DNA of 34,538 nt from Candidatus Poribacteria bacterium. GTDB taxonomy: Bacteria; Poribacteria; WGA-4E; WGA-3G. The stretch's first letter is position 1; each line of letters opens with the position of its first letter. The notes beneath the pieces are model-generated. The model saw only the letters and a program-made list of their open reading frames with translations, was not told where the DNA came from and made no database searches. Below are positions 1 through 7,275 of this stretch, in pieces. The position numbers and the translations under genes are program-made. The stretch covers positions 88,445-122,982 of the forward strand of contig VXPE01000070.1 in the NCBI GenBank assembly GCA_009839745.1, written 5' to 3'.

Positions 1-72
1 CTTGAAGTTTCCCCTTTCTTCTCTCCAGAGATTCAACAAAAGACTTTACCTGTTCTATCATTTTCTCCATTA
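1..72 (-). CDS. Partial small ORF, runs out of the window
   Basis: An ATG on the minus strand at 72 begins a frame reading MEKMIEQVKSFVESLERRKG and continues past base 1 without a stop. The ATG overlaps by one base the stop codon of the 33-residue ORF at 70-171 (TAATG arrangement), the usual sign of translational coupling. The visible part is charged and probably helical. I do not recognise it. Only about 23 codons are visible, so support comes mostly from the coupled arrangement. Confidence 0.3.
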
Positions 73-171
73 TCTTGATAGGGTGAGTAAATCCCAAAGC
101 ATTTCTAAAATCAGGACAATCCGACCAAACCAGTCTTTTTCGCCCTTGGCCTTTTTCTTATCTGTTTTCAT
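70..171 (-). CDS. Small basic/hydrophobic protein, 33 aa, unknown
   Basis: The ATG at 171 is preceded by an AGGAT-type ribosome binding site about 8-10 nt upstream. The product starts with a lysine-rich stretch (MKTDKKKAKGEKDW) and continues into a short hydrophobic helix (IVLILEMLWDLLTL), like a small membrane-associated peptide. It lies 50 nt downstream of the 92-residue membrane protein and is coupled to the partial ORF that leaves the window. I infer that it belongs to a minus-strand cluster of small proteins. No family is recognised, and an ORF this short could be fortuitous. Confidence 0.35.
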   Translation of the reverse strand: MKTDKKKAKGEKDWFGRIVLILEMLWDLLTLSR

Positions 172-221
172 TGATGGTGATCCTCATCTTTGAGATCAGT
201 CCACATACCTCAATGTTCAGG

Positions 222-500
222 TCAATTCAAAATTAGATATACACCCGTCCCTATAAGTCCCAGTCCGCCAAGCGTATCTAAAAGAAACGATGAAAAGCCG
301 TTTTTCCTTGAAGAAAACACGGCGTGAATACCAACACACACAGATACGATTCCGAAAAGCCGGTCATGCCATACATTGAAAAGGGATTTACCGGTGAAAA
401 CCTCATAAAGCTCAGAACAGAAAAAGCCCATAAAGAAGGGGAAATAAACCTTTCTTGCAATCACTTTCCAGATGGTTTGTCGGAAATTAAAGGGTTTCAT
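222..500 (-). CDS. Small membrane protein, 92 aa, unknown
   Basis: I start this gene at the ATG at 500 (MKPFNFRQTIWK) rather than at a longer frame opening at 668, because the longer version overlaps the upstream 80-residue gene almost completely. From 500 the gene follows the upstream stop (509-511) by 8 nt. The product has two or three hydrophobic segments (around residues 18-30, 45-60 and 72-92) and ends in a glycine-rich hydrophobic tail (GGLGLIGTGVYLILN). It is probably an inner-membrane protein. I do not recognise a family. It may belong to an integrated element, since a MITE and an IS remnant lie just upstream. Confidence 0.5.
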   Translation of the reverse strand: MKPFNFRQTIWKVIARKVYFPFFMGFFCSELYEVFTGKSLFNVWHDRLFGIVSVCVGIHAVFSSRKNGFSSFLLDTLGGLGLIGTGVYLILN

Positions 501-508
501 CTCAACGC

Positions 509-751
509 CTACGTTCTGTCGGGTTCTGCAATATCTCCGGTAGATGTCTCTGAATTGACGATATTCGCATATCTTCGGCAGAACCGTTCGATTTGGGTTA
601 TCATCTCGCGGAGGGTTGTGTAGTTGAAAAGATGAAGAATCCTGCTGCAGAGCTGATAGATTTTGCACATGAACCCCATGAGAAAAATGAGTGCGACCAA
701 CACAAAAACGGAGACGGCAATATCTACGATGAGCTTTAGGTGTGTCATCAC
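509..751 (-). CDS. Small membrane protein, 80 aa, unknown
   Basis: The ATG-ATG start at 751 is preceded by a good ribosome binding site (AAGGGGAT about 6 nt upstream). One clear N-terminal membrane segment spans about residues 7-30 (IVDIAVSVFVLVALIFLMGF). A basic, cysteine-containing amphipathic part follows (RFCRRYANIVN) with a polar acidic tail. It is the first visible gene of a leftward cluster of small proteins (80, 92 and 33 aa, then a partial ORF). No homologous family comes to mind; holin-like or toxin-like roles are possible but unsupported. Confidence 0.45.
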   Translation of the reverse strand: MMTHLKLIVDIAVSVFVLVALIFLMGFMCKIYQLCSRILHLFNYTTLREMITQIERFCRRYANIVNSETSTGDIAEPDRT

Positions 752-1165
752 AGGATCCCCTTTAATATAGATCGTTAAAAGCAGTCCATTCGTTAATAAA
801 AGCCTGAGACACTACAATACCCGAAACGGGTAAATCCGCAACCAATGATAACACGTTTTCAAGAAATGTTCCAGTCTATTGCGGGTTACTTTATAACTTG
901 ACATCCACCACTTTTTTTGGTCAGGACTTACGCAAATTAAGTAAATATCGGACATATAGACGCAAAAAGCGGTAATTTTCGTCCTTTAAACCCCCTAAAT
1001 CCCCCTTATCAGGGGGACTTTAAGAGGAGATGCGTAAGTCCTATTGGTATAATTATTTTCGCAACAAACGGATCGTGCGAATTGCTCAGCTGCCCGAATT
1101 GAGAATTGGTAACACAGTTAGGGGCTCCACACTAACGCTGATATAGCGAACCATAGGAGTGCCCC
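752..1165. other. Gene-free stretch with MITE and short hairpin
   Basis: No convincing gene is present. A 5-bp-stem hairpin (ACCCG AAA CGGGT) lies at 819-831. The sequence AATCCGCAACCAATGATA at 833-850 recurs with one mismatch at 1790-1807. The MITE-like element at 923-1042 and the truncated 5' edge of a transposase gene fill the rest. Confidence 0.5.
923..1042. mobile_element. MITE-like element, 120 bp, 12-bp perfect inverted repeats
   Basis: AGGACTTACGCA at 923-934 is repeated as its exact reverse complement, TGCGTAAGTCCT, at 1031-1042. TTGGT occurs on both sides (917-921 and 1044-1048), one base outside each inverted repeat, and may be a target-site duplication. The inside contains a C-rich/G-rich inverted stretch (CCCCCTAAATCCCCC then CAGGGGGACTTT). 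There is no coding capacity. Size, ends and duplicated flank fit a non-autonomous element moved by a transposase encoded elsewhere. Confidence 0.65.
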
Positions 1166-1432
1166 GTGCGAAAATCTGAAACCCGGTTCTCGGATGCGTT
1201 CAGAGAGGCGATCATCTCTGCGGGTGGGGTGGCGGTGATCCCGCCCCGGGACAGTCGCACCGAGCCGCGGCCTTATGACGAGGCTCTCTATAAACGCAGG
1301 AACATCATTGAACGCTTTTTTCATCGGTTGAAACAGTATCGGCGTGTCGCAACGCGCTACGATAAGTTCAAGCACAGGTATCTCGGATTCGTCTATTTCG
1401 CAGCAATATTGATAACCACTAAGAAAATGTAA
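1157..1432 (+). pseudogene. IS5-type transposase remnant, C-terminal end only
   Basis: The readable part (GTG at 1166, about 88 codons) matches the C-terminal end of IS5/IS4-type DDE transposases. It has an IPPR motif, then PYDEALYKRRN, then IERFFHRLKQYRRVATRYDK, which carries the final catalytic Glu and the conserved Lys-rich helix. Known transposases of this type are several times longer and carry two Asp residues upstream; those are absent, and an in-frame TAG sits at 1154-1156. I read it as a 5'-truncated, inactive copy. Intact IS ends were not identified. It lies next to the MITE, consistent with an insertion hot spot. Confidence 0.75.
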
Positions 1433-1573
1433 ACACTACGTAGAAAGCCGGTTTTTTGAACGCAGGTCTGGTAACGTATTCTTTTTGCGGCAGATTGTTT
1501 AAACGGAGGGATAAGGAAAAGGGCTTTAAACCCTTACGGGTACTGGGTTTTCTGCCGACAGCTGTTCACCACC

Positions 1574-1597
1574 AAATGTTACACAGGTGTAACATTT
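1574..1597. promoter_or_regulatory. 24-bp palindrome, possible operator
   Basis: AAATGTTACAC and GTGTAACATTT are exact reverse complements separated by AG. The symmetry and two-base centre are typical of a dimeric repressor site. It lies about 210 bp upstream of the putative promoter of the sugar kinase, which is far for direct repression; it may instead belong to the ends of the adjacent IS remnant. No regulator gene is present in the window. Confidence 0.4.
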
Positions 1598-1782
1598 TAA
1601 CGGGATAATTTATCAATATGTTATATTTATCCCAACAAAACAATCTTTTTACAGTAATCCCAAAAATCCTGAAATTCCCAAAGTGGCTCTAAACCCATAC
1701 CCTAACTGGGTTTTCAGAGGATCGAATCGAGCACCAATTTTCACATCCCCATGATTGCCAAGAGCCAACCGAAAACAAATTC

Positions 1783-1811
1783 TTGCATTAATCCGCAACC
1801 TATGATAGGAT
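1783..1811 (+). promoter_or_regulatory. Putative sigma70-type promoter for the FGGY kinase
   Basis: TTGCAT (1783-1788), a 17-bp spacer and TAGGAT (1806-1811) lie 36 bp upstream of the start codon. The -10 box is imperfect. Confidence 0.4.
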
Positions 1812-1847
1812 AGTCACATCCCGTATGAAAAGAAAAGGAAGAAAGCA

Positions 1848-3353
1848 ATGAGTCTTTTGGGTATAGATGTTGGAACAACAGGGTGCAAGGTCATCGCCTT
1901 TCGCGAAGATGGCACGACGCTCGCACAGGCGTATGGCGAGTATCCGTTGATCCACCCGCAACCCGGCTGGTCGGAACTGGACGCGAACGTCGTCTGGGAA
2001 AATATATCCGCTGGTATCCAACAGGTTGCAGCACAAACGAAATCCGATCCAATTGAGGCAATCAGTGTCGCTTCACAGGGTGAAGCGGTAACACCCGTGT
2101 CCGCCGATGGACAGATTCTGGCGAACGCCATCACCACTTTCGATGCTCGGACAACCGGCATCTGCGATAGATTGAAACAACACATAACGCCTTTAGAGGT
2201 GATGCAAATCACTGGAATGCCGATGAGTGATATTCATACCTTGGCGAAACTCATCTGGATGCAGGAGCAGCAACCCGACCTCTATCGACAGGTATGGAAA
2301 TTCCTCGGCTTCGAGGATTTCGTCTATTTCAAACTCGGTGTTTCGCCTGTGGTGGACTACTCTCTCGCTGCACGCACGATGGCATTCGATATTATCAACA
2401 AGGGTTGGTCAGAAAAAATGCTCGGTTTGGCAGATGTAGACGCGGCACTCTTTCCAGACGCTGCGCCATCAGGCACGCCAATAGGTGAGGTGAGTTCCAA
2501 AGTCGCCGATGAACTCGGTTTGCCGCAAGGCGTGGTATGCGTTACGGGTGGACATGACCAACCGTGCGGTGCTTTAGGGGCAGGGATCATTCGGAGCGGT
2601 GAGGTGATGGACGCAACCGGCACGGTCGAATGTATCGCACCCGCTTTCACAGAACCCGTCATCAACCAAGACATGATAGATGGGAATTTCGCCTGTTATC
2701 CGCACGTTGTCGATGGATTGTATGTCACACTGGGGTTTGTATCCAGTGGTGGCGTTGTGCTTCGGTGGTTTAGAGACACACTCGCGCAAGCAGAGGTCGC
2801 ACAAGCAGACGCAGAGGGACGCGATGTCTACGATTTACTGATGGAGGCACTCCCTGACGCGCCTGGGACAGCCATGGTGCTGCCCCACTTTACCGGTTCA
2901 GGCACGCCGCATCTCGATCTTGAATCGAAGGGAGCAATTGTTGGGTTGACGCTTTCGACGACGAAAGGCGAGCTTATCAAAGGGATTCTGGAGGGTATCA
3001 GTTACGAAATTAAACAGAATCTCGCGATGCTTCAAGACGCTGGGGTCGTGATAAACGAAGTGCGTGCCATCGGTGGCGGCGCGAAATCTGAAAAATGGCT
3101 CCAACTCAAAGCGGATATGTTTGGGAAAAAGGTGATTGCCTTAGATATATCGGAAGGTGTCTGTCTCGGCACTGCCATCCTTTCCGGCACAGCGATAGGC
3201 AAGTATGATTCCATTGAATCGGCGGTCGATGCGTTGGTTACGCCACGCGATGTGTATTATCCACGTGAGGCGTTCACGCAGCGTTACGATGAGAAGTTGA
3301 AAGCATACCAACAGATATATCCGGCACTGCGCGCATTGAATTATGAGTTGTAA
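1848..3353 (+). CDS. xylB: FGGY-family carbohydrate kinase, xylulokinase-like
   Basis: This cytosolic kinase transfers phosphate from ATP to a sugar, most likely D-xylulose to xylulose 5-phosphate. The 501 residues match the usual FGGY length. The N-terminal ATPase fold opens with GIDVGTTG (residues 5-12). The catalytic base should be Asp237 in GGHDQP, and the second FGGY signature region carries the ATP-binding GGGAK at 409-413. The start has a good site (AGGAAG about 6 nt upstream). A XylA-like isomerase lies 22 kb away, and a ROK kinase and SIS isomerase follow on the same strand. Related FGGY kinases act on L-fuculose, L-ribulose or lyxulose, so the substrate is inferred from overall resemblance; the family assignment is secure. 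Confidence 0.85.
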   Translation: MSLLGIDVGTTGCKVIAFREDGTTLAQAYGEYPLIHPQPGWSELDANVVWENISAGIQQVAAQTKSDPIEAISVASQGEAVTPVSADGQILANAITTFDARTTGICDRLKQHITPLEVMQITGMPMSDIHTLAKLIWMQEQQPDLYRQVWKFLGFEDFVYFKLGVSPVVDYSLAARTMAFDIINKGWSEKMLGLADVDAALFPDAAPSGTPIGEVSSKVADELGLPQGVVCVTGGHDQPCGALGAGIIRSGEVMDATGTVECIAPAFTEPVINQDMIDGNFACYPHVVDGLYVTLGFVSSGGVVLRWFRDTLAQAEVAQADAEGRDVYDLLMEALPDAPGTAMVLPHFTGSGTPHLDLESKGAIVGLTLSTTKGELIKGILEGISYEIKQNLAMLQDAGVVINEVRAIGGGAKSEKWLQLKADMFGKKVIALDISEGVCLGTAILSGTAIGKYDSIESAVDALVTPRDVYYPREAFTQRYDEKLKAYQQIYPALRALNYEL

Positions 3354-3386
3354 TGTAGGTGTTAATGGTCTGACAATTTACGGAAC

Positions 3387-3448
3387 GTGCTATAAATAGC
3401 ACTACTACAAGCAGCCCCCTTCGTTTGTAGTAGGGCGATTCATCGCCC
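3387..3448. repeat. Cluster of palindromic intergenic repeats
   Basis: Three inverted repeats are stacked between the two kinase genes: GTGCTATAAATAGCAC (3387-3402), the arms CTACTACAA / TTTGTAGTAG (about 3401-3434), and GGGCGAT TC ATCGCCC (3433-3448). None is followed by a clear T-run, so they look like REP-type repeats rather than a classical terminator. Confidence 0.6.
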
Positions 3449-3495
3449 GTCAATGACGCAATTTATCTCTTTCTTCAGAGAGGGAAAGCCCGCTT

Positions 3496-4464
3496 ATGAA
3501 GGAATATGTTGTCGGCATAGACATTGGTGGGACGAAACTCGCGACGGTTGTCGCTGATAAGACCGGACATATCCTCGGCAAGGTGCGTAAACCGACGCAT
3601 TCAGAAAAGGGACCGGAATATGCGATCGGTTTGCTGTTTGACATGGTGCGTGAGGTTGTCAATCAAGTCGGCGTGGAACAGACCTCTATTTCAGCGATAG
3701 GTGTGAGTTGCGGGGGTCCATTGGATACGAAGACTGGGATTGTCTATTCGCCGCCGAACTTACCCGGCTGGGACGCGCTCCCGCTTAAAGCACTGTTGGA
3801 ATCCGAATTTCAAGTGCCGGTGATAATTGAGAACGACGCGAATGCGAGTGCGCTCGCAGAGTTCAGGTTCGGGGGTGGACGCGGCTACAGTGCCGTCCTC
3901 TATATGACGATGAGCACAGGCATCGGGGGCGGTATTGTTATCGACGGACAGGTTTACCACGGTGCCAATGACAGTGCCGGTGAGGTAGGGCATCAGATAC
4001 TCCTGCCAAATGGACCCCGGTGTGGCTGTGGAAAACGGGGGTGTCTTGAGGCACTCTGCTCGGGTCCTGCTATCGCACGCCGCGCACAGGCTGCACTACG
4101 AAAGCAACGAAAAGGTGGAAAGTCGCCAACCGCACTGCTAACGCTTGCCGATGGACAGATCGAAGCCGTTAAGTCAGAGCATGTCCTCGCAGCGGCGCGC
4201 ACGGGTGACGCTTTAGCGTTAGAACTCGTTCAGGAAACGGCATATTACATGGGGTGGGGTATCGCAAATCTGGTCAACATCTTGAACCCTGACATCGTTT
4301 TACTCGGAACTATCGCGGTTGCCGCTGGCGATCTCTTGCTCGACCCAATTCGAGAGACGGTTTCAAAGTTCGCGATGCCCCGTCCTGCAGAAGCCGTTAA
4401 TATCGCGCCAGCCGAATTAGGTGATGCCTTGGGGGACCTCGCTGCCGTCGCATTAGTCGTCTGA
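3496..4464 (+). CDS. ROK-family sugar kinase, glucokinase-like
   Basis: This 322-residue protein has the full ROK layout: phosphate-binding DIGGTK at residues 9-14, the catalytic Asp114 in ENDANAS, and the ROK zinc site made by His166 and Cys176, Cys178 and Cys183 (CGCGKRGCLE). It should phosphorylate a hexose such as glucose, N-acetylglucosamine or N-acetylmannosamine with ATP in the cytosol. The zinc site and length fit a kinase; there is no N-terminal helix-turn-helix, so it is not a ROK repressor of NagC/XylR type. A GAGAGGG site precedes the ATG by about 11 nt. The SIS isomerase follows 30 nt downstream, suggesting one transcript. Substrate not determinable from the sequence. Confidence 0.87.
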   Translation: MKEYVVGIDIGGTKLATVVADKTGHILGKVRKPTHSEKGPEYAIGLLFDMVREVVNQVGVEQTSISAIGVSCGGPLDTKTGIVYSPPNLPGWDALPLKALLESEFQVPVIIENDANASALAEFRFGGGRGYSAVLYMTMSTGIGGGIVIDGQVYHGANDSAGEVGHQILLPNGPRCGCGKRGCLEALCSGPAIARRAQAALRKQRKGGKSPTALLTLADGQIEAVKSEHVLAAARTGDALALELVQETAYYMGWGIANLVNILNPDIVLLGTIAVAAGDLLLDPIRETVSKFAMPRPAEAVNIAPAELGDALGDLAAVALVV

Positions 4465-4494
4465 AAATCATAGAAAGGGAATCAAAAAATCAAA

Positions 4495-5058
4495 ATGGAG
4501 AGAATTCAAAATTATATTTCACATCTACAAGGTGTTTTAGAGCGACTCACAGTGGCAGACGTGCGGCGTTCTATAGACGTTATCATGGAGGCATATTACG
4601 CCGAAAAGCAGATTTTTGTGATTGGTAACGGTGGCAGTGCCTCTACAGCATCACATATTGCCTGTGACTTAGGAAAAGGCACGAGTGTCCCCGGCAAACC
4701 CCGTTTTCGTGTTATAAGTCTAACGGATAACGTCGCAACAATGACGGCGTGGTCAAACGACGTATCTTACGAAGATGTTTTCGTCGAACAACTCAAAAAT
4801 CTTGTGAATCCGGGTGATGTCGTTATCGGTATCAGTGCGAGCGGCAATTCAGAGAATGTGCTTCGAGCACTGCGACACGCCAAAGAGATTGGGTGTCAAA
4901 CAATCGGGTGGAGTGGCTTCGGTGGCGGGGCATTGGCAACGATTTGCGATGTGAATGTCATTGTAGACAGTGACCGCTACGGTCCCGTTGAGGATGTCCA
5001 TTTAATCCTGAACCATATCCTCCATTCATGGATTCAAGAAGAGTTCACATCGGGTTGA
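4495..5058 (+). CDS. gmhA: SIS-domain phosphosugar isomerase, GmhA-like
   Basis: The 187 residues form a single SIS domain of the phosphoheptose-isomerase type. GmhA converts sedoheptulose 7-phosphate to D-glycero-manno-heptose 7-phosphate, the first step to LPS heptose. Supporting motifs are GNGGSASTASHIACDLGKG near residues 43-62, the phosphate loop GISASGNSENV near 113-123, and the C-terminal EDVHLILNHILH, which carries the metal-site Glu/His of GmhA. Length is right for GmhA. An upstream GAAAGGGA lies about 13 nt from the ATG. It follows the ROK kinase closely, which recalls heptose pathways where an isomerase and a kinase act in sequence, although a ROK enzyme is not the usual HldE/HddA kinase. 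Related SIS enzymes such as DiaA lack catalytic activity, so the exact role is less certain than the fold. Confidence 0.8.
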   Translation: MERIQNYISHLQGVLERLTVADVRRSIDVIMEAYYAEKQIFVIGNGGSASTASHIACDLGKGTSVPGKPRFRVISLTDNVATMTAWSNDVSYEDVFVEQLKNLVNPGDVVIGISASGNSENVLRALRHAKEIGCQTIGWSGFGGGALATICDVNVIVDSDRYGPVEDVHLILNHILHSWIQEEFTSG

Positions 5059-5071
5059 ATTGCAAATCGTC

Positions 5072-5101
5072 TTGACGTTTACCGGGGTCTTCAGGTATAA
5101 T
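5072..5101 (+). promoter_or_regulatory. Sigma70-type promoter of the NfeD/flotillin operon
   Basis: TTGACG (5072-5077), an 18-bp spacer and TATAAT (5096-5101). Transcription would start near 5108, about 100 nt before the start codon, so the untranslated leader would contain the box A hairpin at 5167-5187. Confidence 0.65.
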
Positions 5102-5166
5102 TGAATTGGTTACCAATTATTTTAAAATTCCGCAAGAAACATTTTTCTTTTAACACAAAATAGTAA

Positions 5167-5250
5167 GCCTGTAACGCAGTAGAAGGCGGATTTAAGAAAG
5201 GCAATTCAACATGAAACCCATTTCATTTCTCCGCAAGGTAAAATTAAAAA
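5167..5250 (+). repeat. Gene-start repeat, copy 1 (box A + box B)
   Basis: The box A hairpin has stem GCCT (5167-5170) and AGGC (5184-5187) around the loop GTAACGCAGTAGA, followed by GGATTTAAGAAAGGC, whose AAAGG serves as ribosome binding site for the ATG at 5211. Box B (CCGCAAGGTAAAATTAAAAA) lies at 5231-5250, inside the reading frame of the NfeD-type protease. The stem sequence differs from other copies but stays paired. Confidence 0.75.
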
Positions 5251-6734
5251 ATGTGTTCCTGTTTATCGGATGTCTTTTCATGACGGGCGGTCTGTCCGCT
5301 CAGGACGCCGCGCTGGTTTACGTGATTGACATTCGGAACGAGATCGGGAGCGGACTCGGGACCTATATCAGTGACGGCATCCAAACAGCAGAGGCGGCTG
5401 GTGCCGACGCTATTGTTTTCGATGTGGATACACCGGGCGGCAGGGTAGATTCCGCTGTGAATATCATCCGGTCTATCCAGGATACACAAGTTCCAACAAT
5501 CGCTTTTGTCAATCGACAGGCTATATCTGCGGGAGCGATGATTTCTATCGCTTGTAATCAGATTGTTATGACTTCGGGCGGAACGATTGGGGATTCCGCG
5601 CCCGTTAATATTCAAGGACAAGAGGTCGGAGAAAAGGCAATCTCTTATATTCAGGGAACCATTCGTGCGACGGCAGAACGCGAGAACCGAAACCCGGATA
5701 TTGCTGAAGCGATGGTAGACAAAGAACTCGTCCTCGTAAAACTCACAGACGGTCAGATTATCAAACTCCTCCCCGAAGAATACATTGCGCGTGAAGAAGA
5801 AGGCGAGGAGATGGAAATCCTCTGTGCCCAAGGAAAACTGCTCACGTTATCGACGCAACAGGCATTAGAATACGCGTTCGTAGACGCACAAGCCGAAACC
5901 CTCACGGAACTATTGGCACAATACGAGATTGTCGAGGTTGATGGGACCAAACTGCCGCTCACAGAAGACGGCATTGCACAACGACAGCAGGATATTGGTA
6001 TTTCAGAAATTAACCGTCTCAAAACGTTAGCAGGCGCGCGTATTATCGAAGTTGAGGCGACACTCGCCGATAGGATTGTTTTCTTTATCACGAATCCGCT
6101 CATCAGTTCGCTTCTCCTTTCATTGGGAATCCTGGGTATCTTTATAGAGATCCGGACACCCGGTTTCGGTATCCCCGGATTCCTCGGTTTACTGTGTGTC
6201 GGACTTTTCTTCGGTGGACACATGCTAACGAAAATCGGTGCAGAATGGGCATTTCTACTCTTTCTGATCGGTCTTGGACTTATCGCCGTAGAGGTCTTCG
6301 TCATCCCCGGCTTCGGTGTTGCTGGTATTCTCGGCATTACATTGATGTTAGGGAGCGTCTTCTTCGTTTTCGACAAGGCTTATGAGTTCCGGACCGCGGT
6401 GATGTGGCTCTCAGTCTCTGTAATCTTGAGTGGCGGACTGGTGATTCTCGCGGCTTTTCTCCTTCCCGAGACGCAGCTGTTTCGGAGGCTTGCTTTGTCA
6501 ACAGTGATGGATACCCAGATGGGGTATCACTCGTCGAGTTCGGAGGATTTTCAGGCGTATCTCGGACAATCTGGGACCGCCCTAACGCCTTTGCGTCCCT
6601 CTGGCACGGCTCGCATCGCTAATAATAGGGTGGATGTCGTCACGGTTGGCGATTTCATCGCACAAGATAGCACCGTCAAAGTCGTAAATGTGGAAGGTCC
6701 CAAGGTGTTCGTAGAAGCCGTTGAAGATGATTAA
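5211..6734 (+). CDS. NfeD-family membrane serine protease (long form, SppA/ClpP-like)
   Basis: Long NfeD proteins pair a ClpP-like Ser/Lys protease domain with membrane helices and an OB-fold, and act with flotillins/stomatins in membrane quality control. The 507 residues start with a signal peptide (about 1-30, ending GGLSA). The protease domain (about 33-250) contains DTPGG at 73-77 and the nucleophile Ser106 in AISAGAM; Lys142 is the candidate catalytic base. Four or five membrane helices occupy about 282-420, and an NfeD OB-fold about 440-507. The n-region RKVKLK is encoded by box B of the gene-start repeat. A sigma70-like promoter lies upstream. It heads a cluster with a short NfeD and two flotillins, the classical partners, which supports the call strongly. 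Confidence 0.9.
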   Translation: MKPISFLRKVKLKNVFLFIGCLFMTGGLSAQDAALVYVIDIRNEIGSGLGTYISDGIQTAEAAGADAIVFDVDTPGGRVDSAVNIIRSIQDTQVPTIAFVNRQAISAGAMISIACNQIVMTSGGTIGDSAPVNIQGQEVGEKAISYIQGTIRATAERENRNPDIAEAMVDKELVLVKLTDGQIIKLLPEEYIAREEEGEEMEILCAQGKLLTLSTQQALEYAFVDAQAETLTELLAQYEIVEVDGTKLPLTEDGIAQRQQDIGISEINRLKTLAGARIIEVEATLADRIVFFITNPLISSLLLSLGILGIFIEIRTPGFGIPGFLGLLCVGLFFGGHMLTKIGAEWAFLLFLIGLGLIAVEVFVIPGFGVAGILGITLMLGSVFFVFDKAYEFRTAVMWLSVSVILSGGLVILAAFLLPETQLFRRLALSTVMDTQMGYHSSSSEDFQAYLGQSGTALTPLRPSGTARIANNRVDVVTVGDFIAQDSTVKVVNVEGPKVFVEAVEDD

Positions 6735-6754
6735 TTTTTTGCTGGGTCGATTTG

Positions 6755-6780
6755 ACCGAACCGCAAGGAAAAATTAAAAA
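6755..6780 (+). repeat. Gene-start repeat, copy 2 (box B only)
   Basis: ACCGAACCGCAAGG followed by an A-rich tail ends directly at the ATG of the short NfeD gene (6781). The AAGGA at 6766-6770 is the only candidate ribosome binding site. Box A is missing; a 4-bp hairpin GGTC/GACC overlaps the left edge. Confidence 0.7.
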
Positions 6781-7266
6781 ATGATGTGGTTTCTCATCTT
6801 CCTGATAGGCATTGGAATCCTGTTAGTATTCATTGAGTTACTCATCCTTCCTGGATTTGGAGCAGCAGGGGTGCCGGGGGTTCTGCTTATATTGATAGGT
6901 GTTGGGATCGCCTGGTGGAAATTTGGATTCCAGACGACTCTCACTTATACGGGGGCAACGCTGATAGGCGTTATACCACTGGCGATTGTAGGGTTATCTG
7001 TCATGCGTGCAACGCCTGCCGGTAAAACCTTTATCTTGGGAAAAACGCAAAATAAGGCAGAGGGTTTTCACGCCCCCCCATCGGAATTGGAAAGTTTAGT
7101 TGGGAAGTCGGGTAAGGCATTGACCCCGCTGCGTCCCGCAGGGGCTGCGCTTATCAGTGGAAACCGTGTCGATATTGTCACGCAAGGCGAATTTGTTCCG
7201 GCAGAGACCGAAATTGAAGTAATTTTTGTAGAAGGCAGTCGTGTGGTCGTTCGTAGTTTACAGTAG
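6781..7266 (+). CDS. Short NfeD-type membrane protein
   Basis: This 161-residue protein has three N-terminal membrane helices (about 3-25, 28-48 and 55-78) with the LPGFGAAGVPG loop seen between NfeD helices. It ends in an OB-fold NfeD domain (about 92-161) with GKSGKALTPLRPAGAALISGNRVDIVT, closely similar to the C-terminal domain of the preceding long NfeD. There is no protease domain. Short NfeD proteins are usual neighbours of flotillins and are thought to stabilise or localise them. The gene begins right at the end of a box B repeat. The next gene starts 9 nt after its stop, and that gene's AGGAGG overlaps this stop. Confidence 0.88.
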   Translation: MMWFLIFLIGIGILLVFIELLILPGFGAAGVPGVLLILIGVGIAWWKFGFQTTLTYTGATLIGVIPLAIVGLSVMRATPAGKTFILGKTQNKAEGFHAPPSELESLVGKSGKALTPLRPAGAALISGNRVDIVTQGEFVPAETEIEVIFVEGSRVVVRSLQ

Positions 7267-7275
7267 GAGGCAGAT

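Larger units (their letters stand above)
1433..1847. other. Intergenic region with palindrome, two related hairpins and a promoter
   Basis: No gene is visible. It contains a 24-bp near-perfect palindrome (1574-1597), two related 29-nt segments at 1524-1552 and 1687-1715 (23 of 29 identical, each with AAACCC and GGGTTT arms able to pair), and a possible promoter for the FGGY kinase at 1783-1811. Confidence 0.5.

Noticed and set aside
2-193. Plus-strand ORF of 63 codons at the left edge
   Set aside because: Composition is unlike a protein (Phe/Ser/Leu-rich shadow), it has no ribosome binding site, and minus-strand frames with good sites cover the same bases.
324-623. Plus-strand ORF of 99 codons
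   Set aside because: It lies opposite two minus-strand membrane ORFs with better start signals and shows no recognisable domain; I consider it a shadow, though the minus-strand genes are themselves uncertain.
3387-3448. Rho-independent terminator after the FGGY kinase
   Set aside because: Stems are present but no T-run follows any of them; classed as REP-like repeats.
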